From contig DHJN01000004.1 of NCBI GenBank assembly GCA_002404345.1, positions 1 to 8,646 on the forward strand: a stretch of 8,646 bases of DNA, read 5' to 3'. The notes beneath the pieces were generated by a model that worked only from the letters and a program-made list of their open reading frames with translations, had not been told where the DNA came from and did no database searches. The stretch is from Actinobacteria bacterium UBA4719 (lineage in GTDB: Bacteria; Actinomycetota; Actinomycetes; Actinomycetales; Dermatophilaceae). Both the position numbers and the translations under genes were made by a program. Below are positions 5,734-8,646 of this stretch, piece after piece. Positions within the stretch are counted from its first letter, which is position 1; each line of letters starts with the position of its first letter.

Positions 5734-6512
5734 GCAGTCCCTCACCCGAGGACGGGCCCACGCTGCGCGACGTCACCGATGGGATCGCGGCGCTGGGCCC
5801 GTTCTTCGCGGCCGACACCCACCCGCCCGGTGCGATCCCGATCCTGCCATGGCGGCCGCTGCTCGACCTCGTCGAGCAACCGGACCTGATGATGACGCGC
5901 ATTGACGCGGTCCGCGCCGCGCTGGCCGCCGGGAGGCCTGTCCAGCGAATCGAACACAAGGTAGCCGCCTCGGTGACTCACCTTGGTCTCGTCGCCCGAC
6001 TCATCGCTCCCGCACTCGCACTCGTCGTGACAACCGGCCACCTACCCTGCACCGATCTGTCCAGGCTGTGGTGGCAAGACGAGCTTGGCGGAGCCTTCCC
6101 CCTATCTGTACCCGACCTCACGGTAGCGGCCTTGACGCACCAACCCACCGACAGTGTTCAAGGCGCTGCACTACTGCGCGAGAAACTGGTCGACGGCCCT
6201 GTCCGTGCGCTGACCGACGCTGTCGCTGCAACGGTGCCCGTGTCCGCCCTCGTCCTACAGGGCAACATCGCCTCCGCCATCAACAGTGCCGCCACCCTCA
6301 TCGCCAGCAAACGCATCGATCTCCTGCATCCCAGCCGAGCAATAGCCGACGCACTGCTACACGACCCCGAACTCAACCCCACCAACAGCCCATCGGGAAA
6401 GGCCTTTCGCCGATCGAGCTGCTGCCTCATCTACCGCACCAGCCCGTCCCGATCAGCATCGACGGACTCCACGTGCGGCGACTGCATCCTCACCCCGTCA
6501 CTGCACCGCTAA
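5730..6512 (+). CDS. FhuF-like [2Fe-2S] protein, putative ferric/corrinoid reductase
   Basis: A 260-codon frame related to the FhuF family of iron-sulfur reductases. The C-terminus has the cysteine motif of the FhuF C-terminal domain: C231-C232 in RRSSCCLIYR and C249-G-D-C252. The E. coli spacing is CC-x10-C-x2-C, whereas here it is CC-x16-C-x2-C. The N-terminal part (LRDVTDGIAALGPFFAADTH) is family-like, so the gene must start upstream of ATG 5889, which would cut off 53 residues. No ATG, GTG or TTG lies between the upstream in-frame stop (5709-5711) and 5889. The best site is ATA at 5730, overlapping the cbtA stop as ATAA, with AGGGG 7 nt upstream. An ancestral ATGA overlap mutated G to A would explain this while keeping cbtA's stop. 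The partner electron donor and substrate are unknown; position suggests cobalt or corrinoid reduction. Confidence 0.8.
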   Translation: MSSPSPEDGPTLRDVTDGIAALGPFFAADTHPPGAIPILPWRPLLDLVEQPDLMMTRIDAVRAALAAGRPVQRIEHKVAASVTHLGLVARLIAPALALVVTTGHLPCTDLSRLWWQDELGGAFPLSVPDLTVAALTHQPTDSVQGAALLREKLVDGPVRALTDAVAATVPVSALVLQGNIASAINSAATLIASKRIDLLHPSRAIADALLHDPELNPTNSPSGKAFRRSSCCLIYRTSPSRSASTDSTCGDCILTPSLHR

Positions 6513-6525
6513 CACCCGTACCGCC

Positions 6526-6553
6526 GACCGCGCCCCGCATGCGTGGTGCGGTC
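6526..6553 (+). terminator. Terminator-like hairpin after the cbt operon
   Basis: GACCGC (6526-6531) pairs with GCGGTC (6548-6553), extended inward by a G-U and two G-C pairs, a C/T mismatch, then two further pairs around a 4-nt loop. It starts 13 bp after the stop codon of the FhuF-like gene. There is no T-run, which is common in high-GC actinomycetes. The placement makes it the likely end of the cbtB-cbtA-fhuF-like transcript. Confidence 0.55.
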
Positions 6554-6555
6554 AA

Positions 6556-6652
6556 GGGGTCTGTCACTGGCTAACGGTGTAAGTGGCGTTTTCAGTGTTA
6601 TCGGTCCTCGGCCTCTGGGTATGGGGTCGGCGAAGGTGATGGCGAACGCGTT
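6556..6652 (-). mobile_element. Remnant end of an IS256-family element
   Basis: Starting at 6556, GGGGTCTGTCACTGG followed by TAACGGTGTAAGT resembles the terminal inverted repeat of actinobacterial IS256-family elements. On the minus strand the sequence at 6652 reads NAFAITFAD, the usual C-terminal motif of the Mutator-type (IS256) transposase, heading towards that end. Only about 100 bp survive: nothing upstream of the motif (above 6652) resembles transposase. The other end and any target duplication are absent. It is a fragment, probably left by a deletion or recombination. Confidence 0.6.
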
Positions 6653-6947
6653 TCCCTGCCGACCTCCTCGACGCCCTGACCGCCTCGGCCCGAGACCAGC
6701 TTGGCTTCATCCTTGACCCACTCCCCGTCGCCCTCTCGGCACCTACCGGAACTGCGCCCGCAATCAACAGACGCCGGGCGGTAGCCGACCGTCCAACGTC
6801 CCCAAATAGCGAACGATGACCGGACGCATGAAAGCCGAGCTTCGCGGTCCGTAGGACGATCCCTGACGGGCGCCCGGTCACCGATCCTGCTGCCGGACTG
6901 AGTCCTTCCGCTGTGGGATGTCGGTGTCGGAGGGCAGACTGCGGCGC
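6653..6947. other. Stretch without a recognisable gene between IS256 remnant and hydrolase gene
   Basis: A plus-strand frame without a start codon (6640-6819) reads protein-like in places (DLLDALTASARDQLGFILD), and could be the end of a gene truncated at the IS256 remnant; I do not recognise it. Position 6868-6875 is the palindrome GGGCGCCC. The last 60 bp should hold the promoter of the hydrolase gene, but no convincing boxes were seen. Confidence 0.4.
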
Positions 6948-7490
6948 ATGACTAGCATCGCGTTGTTCCACTCGGTGCTCGTGGTCCGACCCGGCGTCGC
7001 CGTAGCCGCTGATCGGTTACGGGCCGCTGGCCACGACGTACTGGTCGTGGATCAGTACGAAGGACGGGTTTTCGACGACTACGACGAGGCCGGCAAGTTC
7101 GCCCAAGCGATCGGCTACCCCGCGCTGATGGGGCGTGCGGCGGAAGCCGTGCAGGGCTTGTCCGATGGTTTCATCGCCGCTGGGTTCTCCAACGGTGGCG
7201 GCATGGCCGAGTTCGTCGCCACCGTGCGCCCCGTTCGTGGGGTCCTGATGTTTTCCGGCGCCCTTGCCCTGGACATGATCGGAGTCGACGCCTGGCCTGC
7301 TGGTGTGCCCGCCCAGATCCACTACACGGCCGAGGATCCCTTCCGCAATCAAGAAGCAATCGATGCCGTGGCCGCGCAGGTGAGCTCAGCGGGGGCATCT
7401 GTCGAGGTCTTCGACTATCCCGGGAAAGGACACCTGTTTACCGCCGGGGCAGACAAGATAAGAGCAAAAGGGGCCATGGGTGTGGGCTGA
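6948..7490 (+). CDS. Dienelactone hydrolase family protein with atypical C-terminus
   Basis: A 180-aa alpha/beta-hydrolase of the dienelactone hydrolase type. The nucleophile elbow reads GFSNGGG (Ser in place of the Cys of classical dienelactone hydrolase), the acid is the Asp of TAEDPF, and the base is the His of GKGHLF, so the triad is complete. The true substrate is unknown; these enzymes cleave lactones and esters in the cytoplasm. ATG 6948 is preferred over an in-frame ATG at 6918 because GGAGGG (6929-6934) lies upstream of it and the family begins with a strand like TSIALFHSV. After GHLFT the sequence turns to AGADKIRAKGAMGVG, ending about 10-15 residues short of the family's usual C-terminal helix. 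The end may have been replaced by a rearrangement. Activity is possible but stability may suffer. Confidence 0.82.
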   Translation: MTSIALFHSVLVVRPGVAVAADRLRAAGHDVLVVDQYEGRVFDDYDEAGKFAQAIGYPALMGRAAEAVQGLSDGFIAAGFSNGGGMAEFVATVRPVRGVLMFSGALALDMIGVDAWPAGVPAQIHYTAEDPFRNQEAIDAVAAQVSSAGASVEVFDYPGKGHLFTAGADKIRAKGAMGVG

Positions 7491-7493
7491 TTA

Positions 7494-7523
7494 GGGCTGG
7501 TGACAGCACCGTTACCAGCACCC
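7494..7523 (+). terminator. Weak hairpin after the hydrolase gene
   Basis: CTGGT (7497-7501) pairs with ACCAG (7514-7518), and GGG (7494-7496) with CCC (7521-7523) across a 2-nt bulge. It lies directly after the stop at 7490. It is not followed by a T-run; the assignment is tentative. Confidence 0.3.
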
Positions 7524-7586
7524 CTACTCGATGGACTCGCTCCCAAGACATCGCTCTTTCAATGGCACTTCTGACAAACTCGACAG

Positions 7587-8249
7587 ATGGAGCTGACTAC
7601 CGGTCCTGCCCGCCGGGCGTTCAGCTCGTTCCTCCTGGCGCTGTTTGTGGTCGGATCTCTGAATCAGGGCGTCGCAGTAGCTGACGCCACCGTGGGCGGC
7701 CCGCTACTGGCAAGTCGAGGCGTGGTGGTGGACTCAGGCGCCCGCGCGTTGCCACTGGGACTGACCGCCCGGGGGTGGCTGGTCGCAGATGCAGGAAGCG
7801 GGGAAGTTCTGGCCGCACGGGACCCGCATGGACGGTACCTGCCGGCCTCGACATTGAAGACGCTGACGGCACTGACAGAACTTCGCCGGCTGGATCCCAA
7901 CCGGCTGGTGCGACCAGCTCCACAGGATTTGGTAGTCGATGGTACGAAGGCGCCGCTGAGACCGTCTGTTTCCTATCGAGTCCGCGACCTGTTCACGTAC
8001 TTGCTGCTCTCCAGCGCGAACGACGCCGCGAACGTCATCGCCAGTGTCGATGGGGGCCGGCCCAACACCGTGGCCAGGATGAATGCCAGAGCACGGACTT
8101 TGCAGGCGAATGACACCCATGCTTCTACGCCCAGCGGACTGGATGCCGCCGGAGAGACAACTTCTGCTTATGATCTGGCGCTGATTGCGCGTGCAGGCCT
8201 CAGTGAGCCTGACTTCGCCAGTATCGTGTCAAGCAACGGGCCAGTGTGA
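7587..8249 (+). pseudogene. D-alanyl-D-alanine carboxypeptidase (peptidase S11), N-terminal part of a frameshifted gene
   Basis: This 220-aa frame encodes the front of a low-molecular-weight penicillin-binding protein that trims the terminal D-Ala of peptidoglycan stem peptides outside the membrane. Residues 1-32 form a Sec signal peptide (RR, then a hydrophobic run from FSSFLLALFVVG, likely cleavage after AVA). The SxxK motif is S88-T-L-K91 (LPASTLKT), where S88 is the acylated serine, and the SxN motif is S143-A-N145 (LLSSANDAAN). The frame stops at TGA 8247-8249 before the KTG motif. The missing part, including KTG, is found in a different frame just downstream, so the gene is split by a frameshift between about 8215 and 8232. 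The N-terminal piece alone lacks one of three active-site motifs and should be inactive. Confidence 0.85.
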
Positions 8250-8646
8250 CCGGCCCCGCCGGAACCCCGATACAGATTGAATCCCACGACCGCCTACTGG
8301 CGCTCTACCGCGGTGCCATCGGGGTCAAGACCGGCTACACCGTCCATGCGCGTGGCACCTTCATCGCTGCGGCCCGCCGCGGTGATCAGACGATTATCGT
8401 GACGCTGCTGGACGCGACCCCCCACTACTATCCTGAAGCAGAACGCCTTCTCGACTGGGGATTCTCGGTCGATGGACAGGTCCACCCGGTGGGCGAGCTG
8501 GTTGCCCCGCAGAGGAATTCGAATCCAGCTCAAGAAACCGGACCTGGCAGGGATGCCGTTGCTTCGTCACCGGGGTCAATGTCCGCGCCTGCCTGGGTGC
8601 TGTTCCCCCTCGCCGGGCTGGCGCTACTGGTTGGTGGGGCAAGGCT
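8222..8646 (+). pseudogene. D-alanyl-D-alanine carboxypeptidase, C-terminal continuation in shifted frame (partial)
   Basis: The frame continues the S11 peptidase domain after the shift: VKQRASVTGPAGTPIQIESH, then GAIGVKTGYTVHARGTFIAAARRG, with the KTG motif at 8327-8335. It goes on through TIIVTLLDATPHYYPEAERLLDW to a Pro/Ser-rich linker and a C-terminal hydrophobic segment (WVLFPLAGLALLVGG) cut by the window edge, suggesting a membrane anchor. Joining the preceding frame to this one restores a normal family protein and requires a net loss of one base (or gain of two). A GTG at 8246 overlaps the upstream stop as GTGA, but a separate protein starting there would lack SxxK and SxN, so a restart is unlikely to be functional. 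Confidence 0.8.

Noticed and set aside
4732..5745. 337-codon open frame on the minus strand opposite cbtB and cbtA
   Set aside because: It is rich in Gln, Asp, Glu, Arg and His with no family motif, as expected from the complement of a GC-rich membrane-protein gene. The plus strand encodes clear CbtB and CbtA.
6068..6574. 168-codon plus-strand frame with many Cys and Arg
   Set aside because: It is a shifted reading of the FhuF-like gene. The Cys/Arg content comes from the codon pattern, and the proper frame has the family motif.
6564..6971. 135-codon minus-strand open frame over the IS256 remnant
   Set aside because: It is not in the frame of the transposase-like NAFAITF motif and shows no family similarity.

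Overview
The window looks like an accessory stretch of a high-GC actinomycete chromosome or plasmid. The Mycobacteriales (Mycolicibacterium, Rhodococcus, Gordonia type) are the best guess, from strongly GC-ending codons, an actinobacterial-style VapBC pair, an actinobacterial cobalamin riboswitch with cbtB-cbtA, and actinobacterial-type IS21 and IS256 sequences. This is an inference from protein style, not a database match.

Layout. Positions 1-2528 hold most of an IS21-family insertion sequence on the minus strand: istA (interrupted by one in-frame TGA), an unrecognised 85-aa ORF, and istB, which runs off the left edge. All three are joined by 4-nt start/stop overlaps. The istA-side end of the element is complete, with three copies of a 17-bp repeat. 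Beyond it, still on the minus strand, come a YdeI/OmpD-associated family gene (2569-3174) and a type II toxin-antitoxin pair, vapB-vapC (3260-3936), whose promoter region carries a perfect inverted repeat. A gene-poor stretch (3964-4443) separates these from a plus-strand cobalt locus: a promoter candidate, a cobalamin riboswitch (about 4457-4590), cbtB (4605-4837), cbtA (4855-5733) and a FhuF-like [2Fe-2S] protein gene (5730-6512) overlapping cbtA by 4 nt. A terminator-like hairpin follows. The right part holds a remnant end of an IS256-family element (about 6556-6652), a dienelactone-hydrolase-family gene with an atypical C-terminus (6948-7490), and a D-alanyl-D-alanine carboxypeptidase gene (7587 to the window end) broken by a frameshift.

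How the genes fit together. The clearest functional unit is the riboswitch-cbtB-cbtA-fhuF-like operon. Low cobalamin would permit expression of a two-part cobalt transporter together with a putative redox protein. The coupling of a FhuF-like [2Fe-2S] protein to CbtA is the most interesting association here. It suggests a reductive step in cobalt or corrinoid handling, but that is a hypothesis.

Several genes show damage: a stop in istA, a degenerate Walker A in istB, an ATA codon where the FhuF-like gene should start, a lost end in the hydrolase, and a frameshift in the carboxypeptidase. Either the region is decaying around mobile elements or some positions are sequence errors; the window alone cannot decide.
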